A stretch of 64,000 bases of DNA from Shimia thalassica (lineage in GTDB: Bacteria; Pseudomonadota; Alphaproteobacteria; Rhodobacterales; Rhodobacteraceae), in contig NZ_CYTW01000002.1 in assembly GCF_001458215.1 (NCBI RefSeq), forward strand, positions 248,001 through 312,000, given 5' to 3'. A model generated the notes under the pieces. It was not told where the DNA came from and did no database searches. It worked only from the letters and a program-made list of their open reading frames with translations. The translations under genes and the position numbers were made by a program. Shown in pieces: positions 9,120 through 18,250 of the stretch (positions are counted from its first letter, which is position 1; each line of letters starts with the position of its first letter).

Positions 9120-9604
9120 TTCGACAACCTCGTCTTTGTTGTTCCATGAACAGGTTGGTATCTGCAGCAATGGTTACAACGGTGCTTTACGTTGACGTAA
9201 TCGAAACGCTACGTCACTTCTAAAGTTGACGTTGCGTTTGTGAAGGTAAAGTAACAGTTTCGAGATATGGGCGATTTTTCGCCGAAAAATTTTGGCAAAA
9301 TCAGCTTGGAACGGGTGGTTTTGTCGGATGTTTCGGCCGCGACAAATGGACGGACGAAACTTATTTGCGATGATAGCAGCGAAACCGCCCCCTGAAACGC
9401 TTGGGTTTATTGGCGTTTCGTTGAGGGAGGCATCATGGGCGGCCCCGACGCATAAAGATGTTCAGCAGTCGCGTGGCAATCTGTGTGCGATCATGTGGCC
9501 AACGGCGTTGTTGTCGAAATAAAAAGCACCCTGACAAACACATGTGGTTCAAAAACAGAAAATCAATTCAGGGGCAAGAACCCCGCAACACTCTAAAACA
9601 GACA
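9120..9604. other. Gene-free stretch between the two merR genes
   Basis: About 485 bases with no convincing gene. It contains the ACGT dyads described separately, an AT-rich hairpin at 9274-9290 (arms ATTTTTC and GAAAAAT), and an inverted repeat GAAACGC/GCGTTTC at 9394-9400 and 9413-9419. A 76-codon frame at 9292-9522 has no ribosome-binding site and no family resemblance. Confidence 0.5.
9187..9232. promoter_or_regulatory. Putative MerR/LiuR-type operators
   Basis: Two dyads stand side by side: TTACGT-TG-ACGTAA at 9187-9200, and ACGTCA-N10-TGACGT at 9211-9232. The first closely resembles the TTTACGTTNACGTAAA-type site I recall for LiuR, a MerR regulator of branched-chain acyl-CoA catabolism. 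They lie about 70-110 bases upstream of the merR start at 9119, suitable for autoregulation and control of the downstream acyl-CoA dehydrogenase operon. Confidence 0.6.
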
Positions 9605-9979
9605 TCACAGCTTTGCCAAAGCAACGGCGGTTTCGTCGCGAAGAGATTTCAATTCGTCCATCGCTTCGTCAAGCTGTGCCTTTTGTTCTTCCAACTCGGC
9701 ATATTGGCGATCTGCCATATCAACAAACGCCTGCATTTGCGCCGCGCTGCCTTCGTGTTCGTAGATCATCAACCATTGGCGGATGTTCTCAAGCTTAATG
9801 CCGAATCGCCGTCCACGCATAATCAGGGTCATACGCGCGATTTCGCGAGAGCCGAAATACCGCGACCGTCCCTCACGTTCGGGTTCTAAAAGTTCAATAT
9901 ACTCATAGTAACGCAAGGTTCTTGGCGTCACGTCGAACTTGCTACACATTTCTTTAAATGACAGTCGCGCATCAGACAT
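9605..9979 (-). CDS. MerR-family transcriptional regulator, second copy
   Basis: A 124-residue paralogue of the neighbouring MerR gene: LSFKEMCSKFDVTPRTLRYYEYIELLEPEREGR aligns with the DNA-binding half of the first, and the C-terminal half is again a charged coiled coil (ADRQYAELEEQKAQLDEAMDEL) without metal-ligand cysteines. CCGAGGAG precedes the ATG. It is divergent from the thioesterase genes that begin at 10094, so the 114-base gap may hold a shared control region; no dyad as clear as those at 9187-9232 is visible there. Its effector is unknown, probably an acyl-CoA or related thioester by analogy. Confidence 0.85.
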   Translation of the reverse strand: MSDARLSFKEMCSKFDVTPRTLRYYEYIELLEPEREGRSRYFGSREIARMTLIMRGRRFGIKLENIRQWLMIYEHEGSAAQMQAFVDMADRQYAELEEQKAQLDEAMDELKSLRDETAVALAKL

Positions 9980-10093
9980 TGGTAATTCTCCTCGGCGCAG
10001 AACTTAGGACGCAATTTTATTTCGTGCAACCGCCCCCTTGCCGCGGATGCAAAATGCAGGACATAGTTGGCCCCGAGAATGACGGAGTAAAAT

Positions 10094-10516
10094 ATGAACC
10101 CCGAAAAATTGAAGATGGCGGAACAGTTCATTAGCGCGGTGCCACATTGCAAGACGCTGAATATGAAGCTGACCAATATTGGTGACGGGACGGCCGAGAT
10201 GTCGTTGCCGTATGATCTTCGCATTGTGGGCGATCCGGAAACCGGCGTTGTTCACGGCGGGGCGGTGTCGTCTTTGATGGATACTTGCTGCGGTGCAGCG
10301 GCGATGAGCCATCCGTCTTCTCCGGCGGGGACAGCCACAATCGATCTGAGAATTGACTACATGCGTGCGGCAACGCCGGGCCAGACCATCGTCACCCGCG
10401 CGGAATGCTATCACATCACGCGCTCTGTTGCCTTTGTGCGTGCGGTCGCGATGGATGATGACGTTGACCGTCCGGTGGCGACAGCGACCGGCGCCTTTAC
10501 TGTGGAGGGTAAATAA
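10094..10516 (+). CDS. PaaI-family hotdog thioesterase
   Basis: A 140-residue single-hotdog protein of the PaaI/4HBT family, which hydrolyses acyl-CoA or aryl-CoA thioesters. The family core is clear: GDPETGVVHGGAVSSLMDTCCG, with the HGG motif starting the long hotdog helix, then ATIDLRIDYMRAATPGQTIVTRAE and the last strands ending GAFTVEGK. GGAG lies six bases before the ATG. The next gene is a second thioesterase whose ATG begins on the base after this stop, so the two are translated together. The natural thioester is unknown; the location beside acyl-CoA genes suggests housekeeping of CoA pools. Confidence 0.85.
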   Translation: MNPEKLKMAEQFISAVPHCKTLNMKLTNIGDGTAEMSLPYDLRIVGDPETGVVHGGAVSSLMDTCCGAAAMSHPSSPAGTATIDLRIDYMRAATPGQTIVTRAECYHITRSVAFVRAVAMDDDVDRPVATATGAFTVEGK

Positions 10517-11029
10517 ATGGCCCGTAAACGTCCCGAACCCGTCCAGATCGTAAAGCAACGTCGCGATGCCGCGCTGAACGGCCTGGTGCATGGTGTGCCT
10601 TATGTTCAGTTTTTGGGGATCGAGTTCGACCGTCGCGGTGATGAATTGACGGCGGTGATGCCCTTTGACGAAAAGCTTATCGGCAACCCGATGCTGCCCG
10701 CCTTGCATGGCGGTGCCATTGCCGGTTTCCTCGAAACAACCGCTGTGATCGGGCTGGCGTGGTCCAATCTCTGGGAAGAGATCGAATCCGGACGTTTTGA
10801 CACGGATGAGTTGGCACTGGGGCATTTGCCGCGGCTGCCAAAGACCATTGATTTCAGTGTCGATTACCTGCGGTCCGGGCTGCCGCGTGATTCCTATGCG
10901 CGTGCACGGGTGAACCGGTCAGGGCGCAGGTATGCCAGTGTGCATGTCGAGGCATGGCAGGATCAGCGCGGTAAACTGTTCGCGCAGGCCACGGGCCACT
11001 TTCTGATGCCTGCTTCCAAGGATGACTGA
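10517..11029 (+). CDS. Hotdog-fold thioesterase, second of a tandem pair
   Basis: A 170-residue hotdog protein related to the preceding one but longer. It keeps the core LIGNPMLPALHGGAIAGFLETTAVIG with HGG, and the strand block TIDFSVDYLRSGLPRDSYARAR. An insertion of about 25 acidic and aromatic residues (around WSNLWEEIESGRFDTDELALG) separates the helix from that block. The N-terminus has an extra basic helix. GGAGGG from the end of the upstream gene serves as its ribosome-binding site. The pair could form a heteromer, which is inference. The stop overlaps the MATE start. Confidence 0.8.
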   Translation: MARKRPEPVQIVKQRRDAALNGLVHGVPYVQFLGIEFDRRGDELTAVMPFDEKLIGNPMLPALHGGAIAGFLETTAVIGLAWSNLWEEIESGRFDTDELALGHLPRLPKTIDFSVDYLRSGLPRDSYARARVNRSGRRYASVHVEAWQDQRGKLFAQATGHFLMPASKDD

Positions 11030-12359
11030 CGCCGCGGCGATCACACACAGCCGGGTTCTCAAAACCGCCGTTCCGATTGTGATTTCGAATGCCACGATCC
11101 CTTTGTTGGGATTGGTGGACACCGGCGTCGTCGGGCAACTTGGCGCGGCGGCCCCGATTGGCGCCGTCGGCATTGGCGCAACTATTCTGACCGCGCTTTA
11201 CTGGCTGTTCGGCTTTCTTCGGATGGGAACAACCGGTCTCACTTCACAAGCCCACGGTGCCGGCAACACGGCCGAGGTTTCGGTGATGCTGACCCGTGTC
11301 GTGATGATCGGCTTTGTGGCGGGGTTGGGCATCATCGCGCTTCAGGTGCCCCTGTTTTGGCTGGGGTTTCAGTTGTCGCCAGCAAGCGCCGAAGTCGAAA
11401 CCATGGCAAGAGAGTACCTTGCGATCCGTGTCTACAGCGCGCCGGCGATGATCGCGCTTTATGGCGTCACGGGGTGGTTGATTGCGCTTGAACGCACCCG
11501 CGCGGTGCTGATTTTACAGCTTTGGATGAACGGCCTGAATATCCTGTTCGACCTTTGGTTTGTTCTCGGGCTGGGCTGGGGCGTGTCCGGTGTTGCGTTT
11601 GCGACTTTTCTTGCGGAATGGAGCGGCCTTTTTCTGGGGATCTGGTTGTGCCGTGAAGTTTGGAGGGGGCGCGACTGGCTGGATTGGGATCAGGTGTTTG
11701 ACCGTGTGCGATTGCGCCAGTTGGGAATTGTCAATTCTGACATCATGATGCGGTCGCTCATGCTTCAGGGGATCTTCATGTCTTTCCTGTTTCTCGGCGC
11801 GCGGCTGGGCGACGTGACCCTAGCCGCCAATCAGGTACTGATGCAGTTCCTGTCTCTGTCGGCCTATGCGCTCGACGGATTTGCCTTTGCTGCAGAAGCG
11901 CTCGTCGGGCAGGCGTTTGGCGCTGGAAACCGGGCCGCGCTGCGCCGTGCTGCGGTTCTCAGCAGCATTTGGAGCGTTGCAATCGTCGTGGTGATGACTC
12001 TTGGCTTTGCTCTCGGGGGCAGGGCGCTCATTGATCTTTTGACCACCGCAGAAGGCGTGCGCGCTGAGGCCTATCAATATCTGCCTTACGCGGTTCTTGC
12101 GCCGGTTTTGGGTGTGTGGTCCTTTCTTCTGGACGGCATTTTTATCGGCGCCACCCGTACACGGGACATGCGCAACATGATGGTTGTGTCGACAGGTATC
12201 TATATCGCGGCGGTTCTGGTTCTGATGCCGGCCTTTGGAAATCACGGGCTTTGGATGGCCATCCTGATCAGCTTTGTCGCGCGCGCGATCACGTTGGCGT
12301 GGCGCTATCCAAATCTGGAACGCGCGGCAGAAAACCAGCAGCAGTCCGCAACCGGATAG
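11022..12359 (+). CDS. MATE-family multidrug/toxin efflux transporter (DinF-like)
   Basis: A 445-residue inner-membrane transporter of the MATE family with about 12 hydrophobic helices in two similar halves. The opening ITHSRVLKTAVPIVISNATIPLLGLVDTGVVG and the segment GFLRMGTTGLTSQAHGAG are typical of the DinF subgroup, which exports cationic or organic compounds in exchange for H+ or Na+. Its ATG at 11022 overlaps the end of the second thioesterase by eight bases, so all three genes are one operon. Whether the exporter removes a product of the thioesterases is unproven. It converges on waaA. Confidence 0.9.
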   Translation: MTDAAAITHSRVLKTAVPIVISNATIPLLGLVDTGVVGQLGAAAPIGAVGIGATILTALYWLFGFLRMGTTGLTSQAHGAGNTAEVSVMLTRVVMIGFVAGLGIIALQVPLFWLGFQLSPASAEVETMAREYLAIRVYSAPAMIALYGVTGWLIALERTRAVLILQLWMNGLNILFDLWFVLGLGWGVSGVAFATFLAEWSGLFLGIWLCREVWRGRDWLDWDQVFDRVRLRQLGIVNSDIMMRSLMLQGIFMSFLFLGARLGDVTLAANQVLMQFLSLSAYALDGFAFAAEALVGQAFGAGNRAALRRAAVLSSIWSVAIVVVMTLGFALGGRALIDLLTTAEGVRAEAYQYLPYAVLAPVLGVWSFLLDGIFIGATRTRDMRNMMVVSTGIYIAAVLVLMPAFGNHGLWMAILISFVARAITLAWRYPNLERAAENQQQSATG

Positions 12360-12404
12360 GTTTATGGGGTGAGGAGAGGTTGGGCATAGTCCACCGCAGC
12401 CTCT

Positions 12405-13682
12405 TTAGGTTCTGAGGGACAGAAGGGTTTGCACAACGGTGTCGCGGTTGTTTTTGGCAGCCGTGACATAGGTGTGGGCGTTGTCTTGCAAGGTTCTGAG
12501 GCGCGGGCTGTTGAACAGGCCGGCCACGCTCAGCCCAAGGGCCGTGGCATCTTCGACCTCAAGCGCGGCATCACAGTCTGCCATCTCGCCATAGGCTTGT
12601 GCAAAATTCGCATAAAGCGGACCATGCAGAATGGCACAGTCAAAATGGGCCGGTTCATAGGGATTGTGTCCCCCGACAGGAGCAAAGGAACCCGCCACCA
12701 AAACAATGGGTGACAAATGATACCACAGACCCGTTTCCCCCAACGTGTCCGCAAGATAGACTTGCGTCTCGGGGGTGATGGGGGTGCCTGCGCTGCGTCT
12801 GGCAACGTTCCAGCCATCCGCACGTAACTGGGTTTCTATCGCATCTCCGCGTTCGGGATGGCGGGGGGCAAGGATCAAGAGTGCATTTTGGGCCTGACTT
12901 GTCACAATGCCATGGGCGGCGGAAACGATGCTTTCTTCGCCTTCGTGGGTCGATGAGGCCACCCAGACAGGACGGTCGCCAATATCGACACCCAGAGTTT
13001 GCGCTTCGGCTGTATCAACCGGCAGCGGGGCCGCCGCGGCCTTCATGTCGCCCGAGGTGGAAAGGGCTGCGTCCTTTGTGACAAAGGCGGCCAAAGCATC
13101 GCGTGTGCTGTCGGTCTGGCACATGATGCGGTCAAATCGGGAAAACAGGGCCTGTGCCGTTTTGGGGCGCTTGTGCCAGCTTGCCACAGACTTGGCCGAG
13201 AGGCGGGCATTGATCAAGGCACGCGGAATGCCGCGCGTTTCGCAGGCCAAAATCTGATTTGGCCAGATTTCACTCTCGACGAAAATGGCAAGATCAGGCG
13301 CCCAGAAGTCCAGAAATCTGCGGGTGGCTTGAGGCGTGTCGAGTGGCGCAAACTGGTGAAATGCGCCCTCGGGCAGGCGTTTGGCAGCAATATCTGCGGC
13401 TGTCGTGGTTGTGGTTGTCACCAAAACCGAGGTGTCGCGTTTGACAAGATCGCCGACCAAATCCAAAATCGAGAGAAACTCGCCCACGCTGACGGCATGC
13501 ATCCAGATCAAAGGCCCGTCGGGCCGCGCCAGCGACGGTTGCCCCTTGCGTTCTGTCAGACGATCCATGGGGCCGTTTGTGGCCTCGAACCTGCGCCGTG
13601 CAGCACACAACGCCAAGGGCGCGCCAATAGCGGTCAACGCTTTATAAAGGCGTATCGTCAAAGTCAGAGGGGCAGGTGCCAT
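12405..13682 (-). CDS. waaA: 3-deoxy-D-manno-octulosonic acid (Kdo) transferase
   Basis: A 425-residue membrane-anchored glycosyltransferase, the same length as E. coli WaaA, that moves Kdo from CMP-Kdo to lipid A precursor on the cytoplasmic face of the inner membrane. Family blocks are WMHAVSVGEFLSI (with the catalytic Glu region), FVESEIWPNQI, NARLSAKS, VWVASSTHEGEE and LILAPRHPERGD, ending with GGHNPYEPA. It begins one base before the moaA stop region, so the two are adjacent on the minus strand although functionally unrelated. Confidence 0.92.
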   Translation of the reverse strand: MAPAPLTLTIRLYKALTAIGAPLALCAARRRFEATNGPMDRLTERKGQPSLARPDGPLIWMHAVSVGEFLSILDLVGDLVKRDTSVLVTTTTTTAADIAAKRLPEGAFHQFAPLDTPQATRRFLDFWAPDLAIFVESEIWPNQILACETRGIPRALINARLSAKSVASWHKRPKTAQALFSRFDRIMCQTDSTRDALAAFVTKDAALSTSGDMKAAAAPLPVDTAEAQTLGVDIGDRPVWVASSTHEGEESIVSAAHGIVTSQAQNALLILAPRHPERGDAIETQLRADGWNVARRSAGTPITPETQVYLADTLGETGLWYHLSPIVLVAGSFAPVGGHNPYEPAHFDCAILHGPLYANFAQAYGEMADCDAALEVEDATALGLSVAGLFNSPRLRTLQDNAHTYVTAAKNNRDTVVQTLLSLRT

Positions 13683-13683
13683 A

Positions 13684-14688
13684 TTAGCCGCCGGTGTGAC
13701 TCATGTGGCGGGTCATCTGGCCGTCAACCTTCTGGCGGGAATAGTCAAAGTCATGGCCTTTGGGCTTAAGACGAATCGCGGCGCGAATGGCGTCTTCGAT
13801 CATCGCATTGTCCGCCGAGGCCCGCAGGGGCTCTCGCAGGTCATACATATCTTCCTGACCAAGGCACATGAAAAGCTGTCCAGTGCAGGTCAAACGCACG
13901 CGATTGCAGCTTTCACAGAAATTGTGGGTAAGGGGCGTGATAAACCCGATCTTCTGGCCGGTTTCTTCCAGCCGGACGTACCGCGCCGGTCCGCCCGTGC
14001 GCTCTGCAAGGTCGGTCAGGGTATAGGTCTCGCGCAGGGTGTTACGCAGATCGCTCAGGGCCCAATACTGATCCAGACGGTCTTCGTTCCCAAGGTCGCC
14101 CATCGGCATAACCTCGATCCATGTCAGATCCATATCGCGGCTGGCGCACCATTGTGTAATCGGGATCAGCTCGTCTTCGTTGAAGCCCTTCAACGCAACC
14201 GCATTGATTTTTACCCGAAGCCCGGCCTTTTGCGCGGCATCAATCCCCTTGAGAACCTGAGGCAGGCGACCCCAACGGGTGATTTCGGCAAATTTTGTCT
14301 CATCAATGGTATCGAGCGAAATATTGATTCGGCGCACGCCTGCGGCATAAAGCTGATCAGCGTATTTTTCGAGCTGCGAGCCATTGGTGGTGACAGTCAA
14401 CTCTTTGAGCTTGCCGCTTTCCAGATGGCGCCCCATCGCGTTGAAGAATGTCATGATATCGCGGCGCACAAGCGGTTCCCCGCCCGTGATGCGCAGCTTT
14501 TCAACCCCGAGGTCGACGAAGGATGTGCAGAGGCGATCCAACTCTTCCAGAGTGAGCAGCTCTTTCTTGGGCAGAAAGGTCATGTTTTCCGCCATGCAAT
14601 AAACACAGCGAAAGTCGCAACGGTCGGTTACCGAAACACGCAAGTAATTGACAGCGCGTTGGAAGGGGTCGATCAAGGGTGCAGTCAT
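13684..14688 (-). CDS. moaA: GTP 3',8-cyclase (molybdenum cofactor biosynthesis)
   Basis: A 334-residue radical-SAM enzyme that makes 3',8-cyclo-GTP, the first step to molybdopterin. The SAM cluster motif is Cys24-x3-Cys28-x2-Cys31 in [10 protein letters not shown]. The second, GTP-binding 4Fe-4S cluster is in [20 protein letters not shown], and the protein ends in the functional Gly-Gly (SHTGG). I use the ATG at 14688 because family members start close to this point; an in-frame ATG at 14736 would add 16 atypical residues and abut the next gene's start. The ribosome-binding site is weak. Confidence 0.92.
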   Translation of the reverse strand: MTAPLIDPFQRAVNYLRVSVTDRCDFRCVYCMAENMTFLPKKELLTLEELDRLCTSFVDLGVEKLRITGGEPLVRRDIMTFFNAMGRHLESGKLKELTVTTNGSQLEKYADQLYAAGVRRINISLDTIDETKFAEITRWGRLPQVLKGIDAAQKAGLRVKINAVALKGFNEDELIPITQWCASRDMDLTWIEVMPMGDLGNEDRLDQYWALSDLRNTLRETYTLTDLAERTGGPARYVRLEETGQKIGFITPLTHNFCESCNRVRLTCTGQLFMCLGQEDMYDLREPLRASADNAMIEDAIRAAIRLKPKGHDFDYSRQKVDGQMTRHMSHTGG

Positions 14689-14738
14689 AAGACTATAGGT
14701 AGTGCCAGAACCGTGGGCGAGCAAGGGGAGATGCATTA

Positions 14739-15191
14739 ATGCACAAAGTCAAAATAGGTGCCGGTGTATTTGCCTGTCTTGCGCTTGGCGCCTGCAACAG
14801 CTTGCCGCAATGGGCAACCGGCGATGGTAACGCAGCACCCGCTGCATCCTCAGAAGAGGTCGCACCCTTGCCAGATGGCACTGTGCGTCCTGTTTCGCGT
14901 CCCGATGGTTCCGCCGTGGTTTCGCCCGTCGCCGCCACAAGCGTGAGCGGGCCGCTGGGCACGACGATTGCGTCGCTCGGCGATCCGGCTGAGGCGGGTA
15001 TGTGGCTGAAAACGCCCAAGGTTACCACAAACCAACCCGGCAGGGTGACTTACAAAGGGCGCACTCAGGATGTCACGCTTGTGCCGATCGAAGGCGAGGC
15101 TTCGGCCGGTTCGCGGATATCCCTGTCTGCGATGCAGGCTTTGGGAATTCCGCTAACCGATCTTGCAGAAGTCAGCGTTGAAGCCTTCTGA
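14739..15191 (+). CDS. Putative small lipoprotein
   Basis: A 150-residue exported protein with a lipoprotein signal: basic start MHKVKIGAG, short hydrophobic stretch, and lipobox LGAC with the lipidated Cys near residue 19. The next 70 residues are low-complexity (Ala, Ser, Pro, Val), probably disordered, and a compact C-terminal part follows ([18 protein letters not shown] through [24 protein letters not shown]). GGGGAG lies just before the ATG. It is divergent from moaA, with only 50 bases between starts. I do not recognise the C-terminal family. Confidence 0.7.
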   Translation: MHKVKIGAGVFACLALGACNSLPQWATGDGNAAPAASSEEVAPLPDGTVRPVSRPDGSAVVSPVAATSVSGPLGTTIASLGDPAEAGMWLKTPKVTTNQPGRVTYKGRTQDVTLVPIEGEASAGSRISLSAMQALGIPLTDLAEVSVEAF

Positions 15192-15196
15192 GAAAG

Positions 15197-15880
15197 CTAG
15201 TCTTTCGGCAGGAACTTCGCGGCTTCTTTGCGTGCAAAGGGCTTCATTTTCTTTGCATAGTTCTTGAGAAAATAATCCGTCCGTGCCGGATCATGTTTGG
15301 AAAGATCCCGCAACCACCACGCAACCGACTTTTGGATGAACCATTCTGGATCACCGACATAGCGCGCGGCCCAGCCCAGAACACGTTGCCGCACCGCCAG
15401 CTCGTCTGGCTTGGGGTGGTTCTGTTTTGTAAACGGCAGGGTGATCACCATCGCGGCACGACGGGTCCAGTGGCTGTCTGATTTGGTCCATTCTTCAACC
15501 TCGTCCACACGGGACAGGTCCGCGATCAGGCGCTTTTGCCCAGCCATACAGGCGTGATCTGCGATCGCCCAGCTGTCAAAGTCCGGAACCCAGGATTTGA
15601 TCAGGTCCCAAACCGCATCGTCGGGGCGAATGCGCGCTTGGGTCAACAGCTTTGCCGCCGCCAGTCGCGCCTCGAAGATGTTGGTCTGCCACAATTGATC
15701 TGCAAGGGCGACGCGTTCTTCCACGGTCAACGTCTGGCGCCACTCTTTTGTCAGGTCGTTCAGGGCGGGATTGGGAATGCCCAGATATTCGCGGGGAACC
15801 TTATGATAGTCGGCCATGCCTTCCGCACGTCCCGGTTCAATATGGGCCTTCAAGGCGGCCAGTGCATCGTCAAGTGTCAT
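15197..15880 (-). CDS. DNA alkylation repair protein, AlkD-like
   Basis: A 227-residue HEAT-like helical repeat protein resembling AlkD DNA glycosylases, which remove N3- and N7-alkylated purines without base flipping. Typical segments are LTKEWRQTL, VPDFDSWAIADHACM, DSHWTRRAAMVITLPFTK and GDPEWFIQKSVAWWLRDLSKHD, the last matching the family block with conserved Trp, Asp and Arg. I chose ATG 15880, preceded by CGGAGATCCCG; a frame to 15967 adds residues with no ribosome-binding site. The start overlaps the end of the upstream PNPO-fold gene by 11 bases. Substrate preference is not evident. Confidence 0.82.
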   Translation of the reverse strand: MTLDDALAALKAHIEPGRAEGMADYHKVPREYLGIPNPALNDLTKEWRQTLTVEERVALADQLWQTNIFEARLAAAKLLTQARIRPDDAVWDLIKSWVPDFDSWAIADHACMAGQKRLIADLSRVDEVEEWTKSDSHWTRRAAMVITLPFTKQNHPKPDELAVRQRVLGWAARYVGDPEWFIQKSVAWWLRDLSKHDPARTDYFLKNYAKKMKPFARKEAAKFLPKD

Positions 15881-16427
15881 CGGGATCTCCGAGAATGTCA
15901 GTGGGCATACCATCAATGGTATGTTGGTTACGGTCTTCCCAATAGGTTTGGATGCCTTCTGGGCCACGATCTTCTGCCCATTTGGCCAGTGTGTCGCGGT
16001 CTTCTACAAAGTCATAGAACGGTACGGCATATCCACAAGAAGTCTGTACCATGTCAACGTGCATATCGTAAATCTGACGGGCACTGACGATTTCGGGGAA
16101 AAGAGCGTTAAGTTCGTCGAACTCGGGATCGCGGCGGTGCAAGGTCCGGGCGCTGCCATAAGCCCGAAGGATCATGGGGCGCTTTTCAAATCCGCACCAC
16201 ATTAACGTCATGCGGTTGGATTGCTTCAAATGGCCCGCGGTTTCGTTTCCGCTTCCGGTGAGGTTCCGCCAGATGATGCGGTTGTGTGACAGCACGCGCA
16301 GGCTATCCATGCCTTTGGGAGAGATGTTGACCCGTCCGGTGGGGGCTGCCGACCCCACAAAGAACAGGTGTTGCGCTTCGATGAAGGCGCGATGCGGCGT
16401 TTCGATTTTGTCGAACTGTTTTGCCAT
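15870..16427 (-). CDS. Pyridoxamine 5'-phosphate oxidase-family FMN-binding protein
   Basis: A 185-residue split-barrel flavoprotein. The opening HRAFIEAQHLFFVGSAAPTGRVNISPKG and the strand block NRIIWRNLTGSGNETAGHLKQSNRMTLMWCGFEKRPMILRAYG are typical of PNPO-like FMN-binding proteins that are not the vitamin B6 enzyme itself; the reaction is unknown and may involve F420, haem or another reductase substrate. Its start touches the glmS stop (TAATG) and its end overlaps alkD, so glmU-glmS-this gene-alkD are probably one transcript. Confidence 0.85.
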   Translation of the reverse strand: MAKQFDKIETPHRAFIEAQHLFFVGSAAPTGRVNISPKGMDSLRVLSHNRIIWRNLTGSGNETAGHLKQSNRMTLMWCGFEKRPMILRAYGSARTLHRRDPEFDELNALFPEIVSARQIYDMHVDMVQTSCGYAVPFYDFVEDRDTLAKWAEDRGPEGIQTYWEDRNQHTIDGMPTDILGDPDDT

Positions 16428-18250
16428 TATTCGACTGTTACGGATTTGGCGAGGTTACGGGGCTGGTCCACATCTGTGCCTTTTGCAACCGCCGTGTGAT
16501 AGGCCAAAAGCTGGGCCGGAATCGCATAGAGGATTGGCGTCAGAACGTCATCAACCTCGGGCAGCGTCACGACATCCCACACCCCCTGAGAGCCTTCGCC
16601 GGCACCTTCACCGTCCGTAATCAAAAGCACTTTTCCGTTGCGGGCCATGACCTCTTGCATGTTGCTGATGGTCTTGTCGAAAAGGCCGTCTCTGGGGGCC
16701 ATCACAACAACAGGCACGTGTTTGTCGATCAACGCAATGGGGCCGTGTTTCAGTTCGCCTGATGCATAAGCTTCGGCGTGTATATAGCTGATTTCTTTTA
16801 GCTTCAGGGCGCCTTCAAGTGCGAGGGGGTACATAAGCCCCCGACCCAAAAACAGAATGTCGCGTGACTCGGCCAGTTTGCGCGCAACGGCTTTGAAGGC
16901 GCTTTCCCGCTCGAGAGCGGTGTTCAGGATGCCGGGCAATGTGCGCAAGGCGTTCAGCTTTTCCTGAACCTCTTCGGGGGTCATCGTGCCACGGTCTGTT
17001 GCGGCCTTCAGGGCCAACATCAAGAGCACGGTCAATTGACAGGTAAAGGCCTTGGTCGAAGCCACACCGATTTCCGTCCCTGCAAGGATCGGAAGGGCGA
17101 CGTCGCTTTCGCGGGCGATCGAACTTTCGGGCACGTTCACGACCGAGACAATCTTGTCTGCCTTGCCTTCGCAATACCGCAGCGCCGCAAGCGTGTCCGC
17201 TGTCTCTCCCGACTGGCTCACAAACAGGGCCAGAGTTCCCTTCGGGATCGGAGGTTCACGATAGCGGAATTCAGAAGCAACATCGATTTCGACAGGGATA
17301 CGGGCCAGCTGCTCGAACCAGTATTTGGCGGTCATGCAGGCGTAAAAGGCGGTGCCACAGGCAACCATCGTCAGCCGTTCAATCTTGGTGAAATCAATAT
17401 CATCCCCGGGCAGGGCCACGGCGTTGCCGTCGTTCGACAGATAGTGACGTACCGCTTCGCCAATGACGTTGGGCTGTTCGGCAATTTCCTTTGCCATAAA
17501 GTGTTTATGACCGCCTTTGTCGACCTGTGCCTGATCCAGATGGATCGTGCGCACTTCGCGGTTGGCGACCTCGCCGTCTTTATTCCGGATTTCAAGGGAC
17601 GTGCGTGTCAAAACGGCGCTGTCCCCTTCCTCTAGATAGGTGATCCGGTCCGTGAGCGGTGCCAGTGCAATCGCATCTGAGCCGACGAACATTTCGCCTT
17701 CGCCGTGCCCGATGGCAAGCGGCGATCCCTTGCGGGCCGCAACGATCAAATCGTCTTCGCCTTCGAAAAGGAAAGCCAAGGCAAAGGCACCATCCAGACG
17801 GGACAGGGTTTTACGTGCGGCCTCGACAGGTTCAAGACCCTCAGCGATATAGCGCTGCGTCATCAGGGCGACGGTTTCAGTGTCGGTTTCGGTGACAAAC
17901 TGAATGCCCGCATCCTGCAATTCGGCGCGAAGCTCGCGAAAGTTTTCAATGATGCCATTGTGAACAACGGCAACGGGGCCCGCCTGATGGGGGTGGGCAT
18001 TCACAACAGAGGGCACGCCGTGCGTTGCCCAGCGCGTATGCCCGATGCCAGATTTTCCACGAAGGGGGTCGTGCACCAACAGGTCGGACAAATTCACAAG
18101 CTTGCCAACGGCACGACGACGGTCCAGCGTCCCGTGGTTGACGGTGGCAATTCCGGCGCTGTCATAGCCGCGGTATTCAAGCCGCTTTAGCGCCTCAACA
18201 AGGATTGGTGCCGCTTCGTGATTTCCAAGTACCCCGACAATTCCACACAT
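16427..18250 (-). CDS. glmS: Glutamine-fructose-6-phosphate aminotransferase
   Basis: A 607-residue cytosolic enzyme that makes glucosamine-6-phosphate from fructose-6-phosphate and glutamine, the entry to peptidoglycan and lipopolysaccharide. Cys2 of MCGIVG is the glutaminase nucleophile, with GHTRWATHG and HNGIIENF nearby. Two SIS sugar-binding domains follow (FVSQSGETADTLAALRY; KHGPIALID), and the protein ends in KSVTVE as usual. It overlaps glmU by one base (TAATG). No room exists for a glmS ribozyme, which is expected outside Firmicutes. Confidence 0.97.
   Translation of the reverse strand: MCGIVGVLGNHEAAPILVEALKRLEYRGYDSAGIATVNHGTLDRRRAVGKLVNLSDLLVHDPLRGKSGIGHTRWATHGVPSVVNAHPHQAGPVAVVHNGIIENFRELRAELQDAGIQFVTETDTETVALMTQRYIAEGLEPVEAARKTLSRLDGAFALAFLFEGEDDLIVAARKGSPLAIGHGEGEMFVGSDAIALAPLTDRITYLEEGDSAVLTRTSLEIRNKDGEVANREVRTIHLDQAQVDKGGHKHFMAKEIAEQPNVIGEAVRHYLSNDGNAVALPGDDIDFTKIERLTMVACGTAFYACMTAKYWFEQLARIPVEIDVASEFRYREPPIPKGTLALFVSQSGETADTLAALRYCEGKADKIVSVVNVPESSIARESDVALPILAGTEIGVASTKAFTCQLTVLLMLALKAATDRGTMTPEEVQEKLNALRTLPGILNTALERESAFKAVARKLAESRDILFLGRGLMYPLALEGALKLKEISYIHAEAYASGELKHGPIALIDKHVPVVVMAPRDGLFDKTISNMQEVMARNGKVLLITDGEGAGEGSQGVWDVVTLPEVDDVLTPILYAIPAQLLAYHTAVAKGTDVDQPRNLAKSVTVE

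Noticed and set aside
9292-9522. Plus-strand frame of 76 codons between the merR genes
   Set aside because: No Shine-Dalgarno, atypical composition, no family resemblance.
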